Assembly (NCBI GenBank): GCA_032622095.1
Contig: CP136061.1
Location: 116,942,754 to 117,006,753, forward strand
Direction of reading: 5' to 3'
DNA from: Siphonodentalium dalli
Lineage: Eukaryota; Mollusca; Scaphopoda; Gadilida; Siphonodentaliidae
Length of the DNA stretch: 64,000 bases
Shown here one piece after another: positions 1-11,175 of the stretch. A model generated the notes under the pieces. That model did no database searches and had not been told where the DNA came from. It worked only from the letters and a program-made list of their open reading frames with translations. Made by a program: the position numbers and the translations under genes. Each line of letters opens with the position of its first letter. The stretch's first letter is position 1.

Positions 1-1150
1 TCGTTTATATTTCATGTAATATATGCAACTCTGTGTCTGCAAGTGAGGTTATGTTGAAGGTTTTTCGTGATTAACAGTTGAGGCTTATCACCATTTGTAT
101 TAGCGTCCACGAATTCGTCCGTATTTATTTACTTGAAACGTGAAGCGTAACTGGTTGGTCGCCATTGTTTTTATCTGTTTTAATTCACACAAAACATGAT
201 GACGGATAGTTAAATTAGTTCCGGCTCTTAATTAAATAGGTAAAGCAGTCACGTGGGTGGTGTGAGATAGATGGTCACGTGTTATGTGAGACAGGGAAAT
301 CTCACCCAGCTATCTCACACTGGCTGCCTGTGCTAAAGTGTTTAGGGGGTGGGAGAAATATATATCCAGTAATAGATTGCGTATTGTGACTTGGCAAACC
401 TTGTTTCACATCCTCACGCTTCCTTTTCTTTGCTCTGACGGTTGTTTGAACACTTTGACTCCTGAAGTATTTCCTTTTAACCTTCGATTTCACACGAGTC
501 AATCTTCTGTGTGGTATTCTGCATACTGGTCTCCACATGAGTGTTTGGGACCCTGTTATATAAGTTCAACTGTAAGTATTTGCGGCCCACACACTTTTTA
601 AGGCTCAAAATAGTGGGACAATTGCTACTTATTTGTTCCGTGTGGAAAAGATTCTAGGTTAACATATATTCAAGACTTAATCAAGTTTCATAATTTAGAA
701 AAATCAGACAGTGAAACAATAGTGTTTATTAATCTTTCCTGAGAATCTGTCTCACTCGAAGTGAAAGTGAAAACTTGAATACAGCTGGAAATTATTTTTA
801 TGACTGGCACATTTTGTCAGAAATATTTGAATAATTTGCATCTGTATTTTTCAATACATCTCCTACCAAATTATGTATACACATGTATTCAGTTTGGATT
901 AAAGTATGTGCGCTTCAGACATCTGTAACTAGACATTCAACTCATGAAAATTCACGAAAAATATGTGAGTTGATTTTCAATAACAAAAAAAAATATATAA
1001 CTGAATACTTTCTGTAAGAGCATATACTTGATTCCCATATGCAACAGGGATGCTAAGTTGATGAGACATTTGGATGTTTGTGATATTAATTATTAGTTGA
1101 ACATGCATTCAAATGAATGCTGTTATTTGAATGCTGTTATTGTCTGCTTT
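1..1150. other. No gene or repeat recognised
   Basis: AT-rich sequence with only short open frames on both strands. The two overlapping frames near 302-601 lie on opposite strands and show no domain, signal peptide or splice context. I see nothing supportable here. Confidence 0.5.
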
Positions 1151-1502
1151 GGCGACACCAATTTTTAAGTCTGGTTTACGAACATGTGGGGAGAAAAAAG
1201 TAGATGCAGGAGGGGAAAACAAATTTGTCCCCCCAATTTATATCAAGTAAATCATGGAATTTTACAAAAATTGTGAAAAAAAAATTTTGAAGGAAATTCT
1301 GAACCAAACAAGACATTTCTTATCATGAAATACATGAAAATATGGATTTGTAAATGATCATAAGCAGAACCGGATGCGACAGCACATAAAAATCAGTACG
1401 CGTGTAAAATTGTTTGGGAGAAAAAAGTTTTATTTGTTTTCATGAAATGGAAAACAAGTTTTAGGAGGTGTTCGTAAACCAGACTTAAAAATTGGCGTCG
1501 CC
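1151..1502. mobile_element. MITE-like element with about 34-bp terminal inverted repeats
   Basis: The left end starts GGCGACACCAATTTTTAAG and the right end is its near-perfect reverse complement, finishing CTTAAAAATTGGCGTCGCC. The match covers about 34 bp with one mismatch. The 350-bp interior is purine-rich and non-coding, and weaker pairing continues inward (gggagaaaaaag motifs on both sides). I could not define a target-site duplication, so the superfamily is unknown. Confidence 0.6.
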
Positions 1503-2955
1503 TTACAGTGGCAAAGGCTTGCATGTTAATCAATGAGGGGTTATTCTAATCTAATGTATATTTAGTGTTGGAAATGAGGAAATTATGTTAATATTCAGAA
1601 CATCTTCACAAAAAAATTCAGAATGTTCAGTTTTATGGGTATAAAATAATGAATATGTCTGAATTGAAGACCCTTATATGGAAACCCTTCTATCAATTAA
1701 TATTGATTTTATTTAGAATATTTTCTGATATAATGCGATTATTAAACGGGACATATATGTGTTACTATTTTTAGAACAGAATGTTCAGGCTATATCAGAC
1801 AGCGATGGAAAATATTAGTGCTCTCATTGCTGCACACAGAGCATCAAATATCAATGCTTGATGTTTGTATTATTATATTCCATAGCTACAAGCGATGAGT
1901 ATAATTTAGAGCCATTGGATGTCAACATTCACCTCAGCCTATGGCCTTTGTGAATTTTGACTTCCCAGGATTGACAATTCCTTGTGTTAACCGTGAAACA
2001 ATGCGATAATTGTATATTAATGTTTATTTGTAACAAAATTGCACTATAACATTTCTGGTCTCACAAGTAACTGCTGTTGGTTGTTAGCTAAAAGATCACC
2101 TATATTTATACCAGAAAATATTTGAAATATAATCAATATTAATTGATAAAAGCATTCCTGGACGGGTCTTAGATTCATATCTAATAGTTTTACTCCTGAA
2201 ACTGAATAAAACATGTTTACAAAATCATATACCATAGAATGTTGTTCTATACAAACCAGCATGGCGGGTTTCCACAACATATGTTTGTGTGCGGTCGTAG
2301 TCTGTCTTTCTGGTTCTTGCGGGCATTTCAGAACAGTAGTACATGGTAATTACTTTCAAACTCATTAGTCAATGAATTAACCAATCTCTTTCTCACTGCT
2401 GGACGGCTCTTTCCAACAGCAACAGGGGACAAATAAGTTGGTACTAATTATCTTGTCTACTTCAAAATTGTTGGAATAGACCCATCTATCCGTTTGATCC
2501 TGTAAAAAACAAAGCATTTTCCCTTGCATATCATTTATAGGAGGCTTAAAGAATGTTACCAGTCCCCCGTTTCGTACGATGGATTACAACTGCATAACTT
2601 CATATTCATCACAATCATGTACATAACAAATAGAATAAATACTTCTATCAAATCCAATAAATTGAACATTTGGGCTGTTTGAAATTTTTAATTGTGTGGG
2701 GGGGGGGGGGGGGGCAGGTCCCCAGAACAAAAAATTACCCCACCCCAATACAAAATCCTATAGAAAGGTATCCTAACTTTACCGGGCCTAATTTTTAGTC
2801 GAGCTGAGTTTATTAAAAAAAACTTGACTTATGGTTTGACGAGGGACGGTTGGCGGGCGGGTGTATGGCTGACAGGTGTAAACATATGCTTAGCATTCAT
2901 CCCCATGTGTGTCAATAAATCAAATCCAAAACAAAATGCTGTGTGTCTGACATTT
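1503..2955. other. No gene recognised; includes a 17-base G run at 2698-2714
   Basis: AT-rich non-coding sequence. The only conspicuous feature is an uninterrupted run of 17 G. The minus-strand frame at 2044-2280 has no recognisable domain. Confidence 0.45.
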
Positions 2956-3045
2956 GCAGAATGAGGTCCCAGAGGGTGAATTTAGTGATGCTATCCTGCA
3001 CAGTAGTCTAGCATCACCAAATACTCTCCAGGGACCTCATTCTGC
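2956..3045. mobile_element. Short palindromic MITE, copy 1
   Basis: A 90-bp foldback. The left arm GCAGAATGAGGTCCC pairs with the right arm GGGACCTCATTCTGC, and inner arms around GTGATGCTA and TAGCATCAC also pair. A second diverged copy lies about 180 bp downstream, which supports a dispersed family rather than a chance hairpin. Confidence 0.6.
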
Positions 3046-3221
3046 TCAGGCCTCATCTTCAGGGTCTTAAATTGACATTTCTACTTTTTCTCTTCTGTTC
3101 AGTTTCTATATCCCCTAATTTGCTGAATTATGGATAATTGAAGTGCCAAATGGGTGTACATCACCAATTAACTGGGGAACTTCAATATGTTCCTATGTCC
3201 CCTGTAGCTGTTGAGGCCTAA

Positions 3222-3315
3222 GCATTATGAGGTCCCCAGAGGGTGAATTTTGAGATGCTAGCCCATATTGCAGGATTTGTGTAACTAAATTCACCCTTTA
3301 GGGAACCCATTCTGC
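3222..3315. mobile_element. Short palindromic MITE, copy 2 (diverged)
   Basis: Same layout as the element at 2956-3045. The left end GCATTATGAGGTCCCCAG and right end GGGAACCCATTCTGC pair imperfectly. The centre reads GAGATGCTAG and has lost the matching inner arm. Confidence 0.5.
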
Positions 3316-3400
3316 AAAAGTCTATACTCAGCCTTGGCTGTCTCTCTATTATATTCTTAACCACCACCTATCTAGTTGAACGCATTATACCCTGATTTGT

Positions 3401-3552
3401 GAAGAAAACTTGGGCGGTATATTGAATTTGTCTGTCAGTCTGTCTTCCCACCCATCCCTCTGCTGGGATGTCTCACCAAAGAAAGTTGGGGGTATATTGG
3501 ATTGAATTAGTCTGTCAGTATGTCCTCCCAACCATCCCTCTGTTTGGATGTA
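3401..3552. repeat. Two-copy direct repeat, about 75 bp
   Basis: Two adjacent copies share ..aa(a)cttggg(c/g)ggtatatt.. followed by gtctgtcagt, then cccatccctctg and ggatgt. The GTCTGTCAGTCTGTC core is typical of pyrimidine-rich invertebrate repeats. Non-coding. Confidence 0.5.
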
Positions 3553-3980
3553 TCCATCCGTCCATGAATTCTGTTCTTCACATACATATTAAAGACTGAA
3601 GTGATTTTGACAATTACTGACTGTTGTAGTCTTCAGAGTGTCAGTCTTTACAGTCAGGTGAGCGACCCCACAGTCAAATTATGTAATTCACACCTATATA
3701 TTTTTTAAACAGTCAACTGTCTAGTTACGAGTTTGTTTCATGCTACTTGGTTTAACAGCAAACAATCTTGTTTTTCTCAAAAAATATCTGCCAGTTTCCT
3801 TATTGTTTGATTCTTAAACTGGATCTTGGATTCTATGTCTTTTTAAAGTCTTGGTACCAAGGGTAGGGGGTGGCAGCCTCTATTACAGGGACCAAGGCAC
3901 GCTGCGGGTAAATATGCAAACTAACATTGAAAGTTTCTAAAATCATAACCCATAACCACAAAGAACCATGAGAAAGTGAT

Positions 3981-4506
3981 AAACTTAGTTCTTATATTTA
4001 TTAAATAATAGTACTGCAATTACATTATTTCATGTGGTGAAACCATTGTCATGTAAACCAAGCTGTTACAGTGATATGTTTACAAAGATTTCTCATTGTG
4101 TAAGTTAAAATATTTTCATCTGAAGATGATTTTCAGAATATTTTTCAATGTTTACCATCAAGTTTTGATTAAACTTTGGTACCTTGGTGAACTACAGTAA
4201 TGCCCTAATTAATCGACTCCATAACCACAGCAGAATTATGGGTAATTTTTCAGGATTTCGTCGGAAATATGGCTTGTTGTCTGAAAGTGAGAGCTTTCCA
4301 ATGAATGGCAACAAGCCATATTTCTGACTAAATCCTGAAAAATTACCATTAATTCTGCTGTGGTTATGGAGTAGATTAGTTAGGCCTTTACTGTAATTGA
4401 AGAATTTTATCGCTAAATCCACTGTAACATTAATGTTTACATAATGGTTTTGACTTACGAAATCTCATTATTCGAGAGTTATTATTTATTTAATAAGAAC
4501 AAAGTC
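3981..4506. repeat. Large imperfect inverted repeat enclosing a smaller MITE
   Basis: The outer left arm (about 3981-4085: ttcttatatttattaaata, then aaaccattgtcatgtaaac and tgttacagtg) is mirrored on the right (about 4415-4506: cactgtaacatt, gtttacataatggttttga, tttaataagaac). The arms are diverged. A similar 'aaaccattgttatgtaaaca..tgttacagt' stretch recurs near 54005-54040, so this is probably the terminal part of a dispersed family. Confidence 0.45.
4195..4393. mobile_element. Tc1/mariner-type MITE (CAGTAA ends, TA target duplication)
   Basis: A 199-bp foldback flanked by TA at 4193-4194 and 4394-4395. The left end is CAGTAATGCCCTAATTAATC and the right end, read inward on the other strand, is CAGTAAAGGCCTAACTAATC. 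The pairing then continues through ctccataaccacagcagaat and aatttttcaggatttcgtc for most of the element, leaving a short central loop. CAGT-type ends with a TA duplication fit Tc1/mariner-derived MITEs. No transposase frame is present. Confidence 0.65.
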
Positions 4507-4515
4507 AATGTTATA

Positions 4516-6036
4516 AAAGCAAGTAATTTTTCTTTTATTATTTAGCATGTTATCACTCATGACTTCTGTTAAAATGTTCTTTCCTGAATTAAGTTATGCT
4601 TGGGCCAGGGATATTAATCATTGAGTGCTATTTCCTCTACATGTATCATATATTTTGTATTTTACATTGTACATGTATATCACTAAAAAAATAATCAATA
4701 AAGTTATGTCATTGAACTAAATCCTCCTTTTTTCTATAAAAGTTCTGGAGGGATAAAATTTTGAGATTTTTGGGCCCAATTCTATAGATTACAATGCCTG
4801 TAAATGACATGTGAATAAAAATATGGGCTACTATAATGGTCAATATTTAACTACGTGTAGTGCCATCTTAAACATATTTGTCGGTATTCTATGGTGCCTG
4901 ATAATAGTGTGGGGTTTTTTAGTGTCTGGTTTGATTTTTTTGTTCAAATATTTTTATGACATCACCATTATTAGCCACCTGCAAATACAAGCTGATTGTT
5001 TTCTACTGAGAAATGTTCATATGTTGGTGTTTTTATAGTCCTATGTTTGGACCCGATATGTGCATGGTGATTTTATTTTGTATATTTCATTATGAAAACA
5101 TCTGTGTTTGGAACTCAAAACTTGCCTTATCCCCAGCTGGAAACCTCAGGATGTATCACACTTACATAGCCTGATTAGGGTCCATATGACCATGAAGCAG
5201 ATGGATTTGGATAATGAATCCTGAACCACCACCACATAAGTGTGAATTGGCCATTCACCTTGTGTTTGTGTTACAGTGGAGATATACTCCAGCTGGCACA
5301 CCACATTTGAGGTGATTAAGGAACCGTAGGTACATAGGATATCGAATTTAGCTTCATATCAAGGATATATTCACGGTTCCAGACCAAGAAAAACAAGGTG
5401 TCTGAAATCCTGAGTACATCTTTAATACTGTTGCCAATCAAATTATATTAATCACAGTCAAATTACCTGTGACTATTTGTGCATTCCTATATATTTCATC
5501 AATATGAGGTAACTCAATAATATGACGCAGCAGAGCAGTTCAGTTTGCCAATAATTTAGATGTTTCCAATTGGTACCTCATCAATTCCAACTGTTGGAAA
5601 TTTACAACCTTACACCTCAGAGGTAAGGTTGAAATGTTTTTAATGACGATCATTTCAGGCCAAAAGTTGAAAACAAATATATAATAACACCCCACGCCGT
5701 CGTCACGTCCCTGATAATAACCCACCATAAAATATTTATAACCCAGATTCAGTCAACTCTAACCAATATGGCCGTATTTAGCGAGATACAATTTTCTAAA
5801 TTTTACCAATATAAAAATCTGCATAAATTGGAAGTTGTGGCTTTGGATATTTGTTTTCTTCAAATTTCAATACATCATAATCATGATAATAGGGTAGAAC
5901 TTTGAAAGTCTGAAGAAATCAGTTGTATTCGCTGTCAATGTGACCATGAGTAAAGGATCATAATAGTTTGTAACCACCCCCTCCATTTTCAGTCAACACG
6001 TGCGTCGTTTCTTTCTTCCGCATTCTTTTAATGAAT
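4516..6036. other. No gene recognised
   Basis: AT-rich DNA. The open frames at 4811-5038 and 5540-5728 are hydrophobic or low-complexity chance translations without supporting context. Small imperfect hairpins occur near 5560-5640 but have no clear boundaries. Confidence 0.45.
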
Positions 6037-6039
6037 AAG

Positions 6040-6074
6040 CCAATCACAGTCGTGGCTCGCGCAGTTATATAAAA
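6040..6074 (+). promoter_or_regulatory. Candidate core promoter: CCAAT and TATA boxes
   Basis: CCAAT at 6040-6044 is followed by TATATAAAA at 6066-6074. A TSS about 25-30 bp after the TATA box would fall near 6095-6105, leaving a 5' leader of about 100 bp before the ATG at 6201. The spacing fits a metazoan TATA promoter. Inference from motifs only. Confidence 0.4.
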
Positions 6075-6200
6075 CTAGAAACTAATCGGCCATCTATTCG
6101 GATACATTGAACAGTTGTGAAACGAGCCCTCTGATCGCCGAGCGACGCTGTCTGGAATTGGCTTCTGTGTGCAATTCTGTTTCTGATAATATTTCATACA

Positions 6201-6428
6201 ATGAAAACAAATACACTAATGCAATTTATTATTGCGTTCACTATTACAATCAAGGTTGGAATCAACAAACAAACTAGCATTTCTTGTATTTCATTGGAAG
6301 GTGGATGTAAATTCCGACTGCTACAGGTCACGCAGATTCCCGGACGTGTGCAGGGATCATTTTATTTGAGGGAGGGACTTGCGCTGAAGGAGTCACTCGG
6401 AACAAAAAAAGAATATACTGAAGCCTGA
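6201..6428 (+). CDS. Putative small secreted peptide or first exon of a secreted protein
   Basis: The frame from the ATG at 6201 encodes 75 residues. Residues 1-20 (MKTNTLMQFIIAFTITIKVG) have a short charged start and a hydrophobic core, as in a signal peptide. The remainder has two cysteines six residues apart (CISLEGGC) and no family I recognise. It lies about 130 bp downstream of a CCAAT/TATA pair, which is the main reason to list it. It could be a complete small peptide, or only the first exon with a donor such as ATCAAG|GTTGGA inside it; no downstream exon was found. Chance is a real alternative. Confidence 0.3.
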   Translation: MKTNTLMQFIIAFTITIKVGINKQTSISCISLEGGCKFRLLQVTQIPGRVQGSFYLREGLALKESLGTKKEYTEA

Positions 6429-6876
6429 AGGACACACATGTTTTGAAATTTCGTTTAAATAACGTTTTGTCTTCGTGTATGCAATAATTTCCGTAAGAGA
6501 AATGGGCCTAAATTTTACGTTCCAATTAAAATTAACTGAAGAAAAAAAAAAGGAACAGAGTTGAAGTTTAAACTTCGTTACTGTCGATCAAAACCCTGTG
6601 TATACTTCAAAACATTTTCAAGACCTGTGTACCCTTCAGCACCTTTGTTGGCGAGTGTGACACCTTCAGTCTTACTGGCTCTCCGTGCATATACTAATAC
6701 CGATGACATTTTGATTTTTCAAATAAATAGTGATCGTGGGAATTTTTCTCCAAAAATAAAAAGTGTCGACACCTGATTATTAGGCACCTGAACGAGAGTA
6801 TAGGCTTATATTTGGGGACAAGTTGATTAATTTGGAGGGCAATGATTAACTATTCCACGGCCCCTATCATTCGGGG

Positions 6877-7212
6877 ATCAGCTAGCCAAGAGGGCGACTT
6901 GGGAGACATATTCTCCCTAAAATGTGCCACTTCTCCCTCTGTTCTTCGGAGATGTGACCTCTCATATACCAATATGCATATGGACCAACACCATGTATAG
7001 AGTATATTTATTGATTATAATGGTCTTCTTATTCACTATAATGGTTTTATAAATAGCCTGGATCATAGATGGGTGATTTTGAGGAGTAATTTGATTTTAG
7101 CCTTTCTTAATTACTTCTTCCTCACGACAGTCCACTACTCCCTAATATTAGTAATAACCCAACAGGGAGAAGTGACTTATCCCAATTTGAGACCTCTAGG
7201 CTGGTCCCTGGT
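6877..7212. repeat. Imperfect inverted repeat, possible old MITE
   Basis: The left arm (cagctagccaagagg, gacttgggaga, cacttctccctctgtt) is mirrored by the right arm (aacagggagaagtgac, tcccaatttgagacctctag). Arms are roughly 60 bp and diverged. No target duplication was identified. Confidence 0.35.
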
Positions 7213-8505
7213 ATCACGGCAATGTTAAGTCACATTTTATCATAAATTATTTAGCAGAAGTGTTGTGAATGTGTGCAATACATCAGTAGGTCTACTAATA
7301 GTAATTAATTAGCCTACTATCAGTAGCACATACACATCACCATTATTTTTAATTCAATTGAGGCAATATCACCGGTACCATTCTAAATAGGCCTACTATT
7401 TATTACTATCACTCGGTCGCTCATGTTAGCCCGAGCCCCCTGCAATCGCACGAATTCCCAGACGTATATTATTGTTACATGTACTGAAAATCGGACAAAA
7501 CAAAAGAAACTAACTTTTTTGAGAAGCCTGATCTGATGGCCATTAAGTTGGCAAAGCACCCTGGCTCAAAGTGCTCGCCGCAAATAAAACTATTCGGACG
7601 GTTCCCATATACCTCCTAATGTGCCTTTCCGTTTATTCCTAACGAATGCCGTCCATTGTCGCATATACTGCTGGTATCTTTAGGCCAACAGAATAGCTGT
7701 GTTGTACCCCAACAGTCTCCGACAACACACCGACGGCCCATGGTGCCAAATAAATGACAGAAAATTATCTAACGTCCTTGTTTGTTGTCGTTTTCGTAAA
7801 TGGCGCGTATGTTCATTAACTGACGTCACTTCCGAGGATAGTCGAGTATTTTTAGCTCCGAGTAGGGTTTACGCTAAAAGTGACGACGTGATAGAAATTG
7901 AATCTCCAGCGTACGCGGGTTTGTGTTCATGGTATATTAGGACCTACAGTGACTTAATGGAGGTGTGAATAGCGTTTTCACTTTCTAACCAATATTCAAG
8001 CCTTGCACTTTAACTGTTTAATGAATGTATATATCTTTAGTTTGGGTTGAGTTAAGTACGTTCCTGGGTCAGGTTGTTGTAGGTCCGGGTGGATCGTGTT
8101 TATACATTACAGGCAAGTCATGCATGCAATCTGTTACCTGTAAATATTATTCAATAATTCATTATTTGAGTCACAATTGGTAAACTATGCATACTCACCA
8201 CCATATAATATAACTATCTTGTATTCTTCCAGAAAAACAAAACAAAAAATATCACACAAAATCCATGGCAACCAGTAAAAAAGAAGGGATGGATCCAGGG
8301 CCCTATTCATACCGGTAACAGATTTGGGCGCCCAAACTGTTCGTGTAGATGCCCAAAACAAATGGTGAAATATAAACAACATATTTAAGTAATATATTCT
8401 CCTATATTAATGATGTTTGAAAGATATTATGATGCTGAAAATGCATACATTATGGTGTGTGTTCTAACTCTTTTGCTAAAATGTATTACTTTGTTTGACA
8501 TTCAG
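7213..8505. other. No gene supported
   Basis: Contains an open frame at 7699-7968 (89 codons, somewhat richer in CpG than its surroundings) with no domain and no convincing splice partner. A short ATG frame at 8265 followed by CCG|GTAACA was considered as an upstream exon for the transposase relic at 8506, but the phases do not match. Confidence 0.4.
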
Positions 8506-8765
8506 GACCTGACATAATAATAAAAGTACAGAAGAGAAAGCGGAGGAAGATTTCCAAGGACATTCGCGATTTATATGATGGCGCAATATACAAACAGCAT
8601 TTTAATGTGGCTGGATACTTCCACGGAATGGAATCAATGAACAACGAACTTCATCTATCTGTGCAGTTGAATTCGGACGGCGTATTCATTTTTAATAGTT
8701 CATCATATGGACTGTGGCCAGCCTACGGCATAATAAATGAACTTCCAAGAGCATTAAGATTTTAG
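8506..8765 (+). pseudogene. TNP2-like transposase-domain gene, isolated N-terminal-region exon
   Basis: After a good acceptor (tgtttgacattcag, ending 8505) an open frame of about 85 codons runs to TAG at 8763-8765. It starts with a basic patch (KVQKRKRRKISKD). It then carries the conserved block of this transposon-derived family: LYDGAIYKQHF, a later SVQLNSDGVFIF, then SSSYGLWPAYG and IINELPRALRF. In relatives the frame continues past this point; here it stops directly after the INELP block, and the following tttagctcacc resembles the edge of an interspersed repeat. No other exon of this gene was found on the plus strand. I call it a relic on recalled family patterns; a profile search would settle the family. 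Confidence 0.6.
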
Positions 8766-9109
8766 CTCACCATATTTGTATGGATGGAGAATTTTTGTTT
8801 TATTTTCTAAACCCAAGAAATGGGTGTCCTTTCCCCTTAAACTGGGCTATCAATACACCAAAGCACAACCAAATCCAATGATCCATGCCCATGTTACAAG
8901 CTGAAATGTTCATAAGGATACAAAATTCAGAAATTCCCAAGACAATCAAGGGCATCAACAGTTTTAAAGTCAAACAAGGACTGTAAATTTGGTAAAAATT
9001 AATAGATGGAACATGTACTAAGTCGGTTCCTTTCCCTAGCTGTGCTATCACCAAAAGACAACGAAATCCGATAATTATCCCACGCCAAATTACAAAATTT
9101 GGGGGGATA

Positions 9110-10150
9110 TAGGAATGGGTTCCGTCCGTCCGTCATGACGTATATCCGTCTGTCCGTTCGTCCCGAATTTGTAAGAGTCATAACTTGAACAAATGCCAAC
9201 GGATTTAAAAGATTTTTGGTATATGAGTTCACCTGACCATTACATAGAATGAGTTCGCAAGCCAGGTCCAGCCGGATATTAGTTATTGGACTTTGTTTAT
9301 TATTTTTGTCGAATTTACCAAATAGATAGACGACGTCACATGGCTCATTTCCACAAATCGCAACGGATTTCAAAGATATTTGGTATATGAGTTCACTTGA
9401 CCAGTATCTAGAAGGAGTTCGCAGAAGGAGTTCGCAAACCAGGTACGGCCGGCTAGTTTAAACGGACTTATTGGACTTTGTTTATATTTGTGTGTGCAAA
9501 TGGACGACGTCACAGGGCTCATTTCCACAAATCTCAACGCAGTTCAAAGATTTTTGGTATATGAGTTCACTTGACCAGTATCTAGAACGAGTTCGCAAAC
9601 CAGGTCAGGCCGGATATTTTCAGCAGAGTTATTGGACTTTGTTTATTATTTTTGGTGCAAATTGACGGATATTTTAAGCGGACTTATTGGACTTTGTTTT
9701 GTGTGTGTGCAAATGGACGTCACACGGCTAAATTCCACAAATGTCAACGTATTTCAAAGATATTTGGTATATGAGTTCACATGACCAGTATCTAGATCGA
9801 GTTCGCAAACCAGGTCCGGCCGGATATTTTCAGCAGAGTTATTGGACTTTGTTTATTATTTTTGGTGCAAATGGACGGATATGTTAAGCGGACTTATTGG
9901 ACTTTGTTTTTTGTGTGTGTGCAAATGGACGCGACAGGGCTCATTTCCACAAATGTCAACGTATTTCAAAGATATTTGGTATATGAGTTCACATGACCAG
10001 TATCTCGGAACGAGTTCGCAAACCAGGTCCGGCCGGATATTTTCAGCAGAGTTATTGGACTTTGTTTATTATTTTTGGTGCAAATGGACGACGTCACGTG
10101 GCTAATTTTCACAAATGTCAGTACCTAAAATGAGTTCGCAAGCCAGGCTT
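9110..10150. repeat. Tandem repeat block, about 160-bp unit expanding to about 211 bp
   Basis: The block opens with a GTCCGTCCGTC-rich leader (9115-9170). Units follow containing gatttttggtatatgagttc, gaccagtatctaga, gttcgcaaaccaggt and ggactttgtttattattttt. The gttcgcaa(a/g)cc motif occurs near 9252, 9430, 9592, 9802, 10013 and 10129. The two 210-211-bp units contain an extra copy of the gcggacttattggactttg segment. The open frames at 9471-9665 and 9842-10105 are products of the repeat, not genes. Confidence 0.7.
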
Positions 10151-10236
10151 TTTGACAAAATCCCACCTCTTGTTTAGCACATACTGAGAACGCAAACATT
10201 GTTGAGAATGCACTTCCCCAACTGCACAATTCGGCG

Positions 10237-11166
10237 TAGTCCAAGTCTTCTCGTACTAAAACTAGCTAAGATTTTGGGATGGAGATGCTAGTGTTTAGTC
10301 CGAGTTCCAGGCCCATGCATTTCTATGACACGAGTTACGCCCAGGATCTGTGGCGGGAATCTGTGGTGTATTTTACTCGATTTACCTAACAAAGCAATAC
10401 ATGATGCTATATACATCGGAAAGAGTGACATCTTATGGTCATAATGGTGTATAATAATCTAACTTTAAAGTTAAATTACACATAGAATATTCCGGTTGAT
10501 TGCCACAAACATCGTTGTTTTTTCTGTTTGTTTACTTAACTGAAAGCCGAACTCAGGTTCCGAAGAACTTCGGCATTGTCCGGTGTTTGTTTTGGCCGAG
10601 ACGAATTTCGATACAAACAAAATGGCGGCCCCATGATATTCTAATGGTCATTGTGTTTACACTGTTTTAAACTGTGAGATGGTTATAATTCCCGTAATTT
10701 ATTTAATGTATTACATTTATATCTCCAATATGTATTTAATCTATGTATTTATTTATTTATTGTCACGTATAATTACGATTACAATGGAGAATTCATCGTG
10801 CGTGGTTGATTGAAAATCTACGGAATATTTTCACCGGAAAATGCCGAACGCAGTTCGCAAGGTCAACTGAGTTCGCATACTTTAAAAAATATGTAAACAC
10901 TGCGGCAAAAGTTTCTTTTCACATTAAATTACCGCTTTCAATTCTCAACCGATGTGGGTTTCAGATCAAATAGCATGTCTTCTGTGGAAACTATCCGTTT
11001 ATTGTAGCAATTGTGATATTTTATTTCATATAATTGTGGTTTTATTTGAGCGGGTCACTAACGCTTAAGTCGTGTCATAGAAATGCATGGGCCTGGAACT
11101 CGGACTAAACACTAGCATCTCCATCCCAAAATCTTAGCTAGGTTTAGTACGAGAAGACTTGGACTA
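10237..11166. mobile_element. Long-TIR DNA element with 9-bp target duplication (Mutator-like, non-autonomous)
   Basis: The element starts TAGTCCAAGTCTTCTCGTAC and ends with its reverse complement GTACGAGAAGACTTGGACTA. The arms match over about 97 bp with one mismatch (ctaaaactag against ctaaacctag), then degrade. It is flanked by the 9-bp direct repeat AATTCGGCG at 10228-10236 and 11167-11175. Long TIRs plus a 9-bp duplication are typical of Mutator-like elements. The 730-bp interior has no transposase but includes short palindromes (ccgaagaacttcgg). The almost intact arms suggest fairly recent insertion. Confidence 0.75.
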
Positions 11167-11175
11167 AATTCGGCG

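Noticed and set aside
7699-7968. 89-codon plus-strand frame as an upstream exon of the transposase relic at 8506
   Set aside because: No family motif and no donor/acceptor pair giving a consistent phase.
8265-8314. ATG frame ending CATACCG|GTAACA as first exon joined to 8506
   Set aside because: The donor leaves two bases, whereas the exon at 8506 needs one; the join gives an immediate stop.
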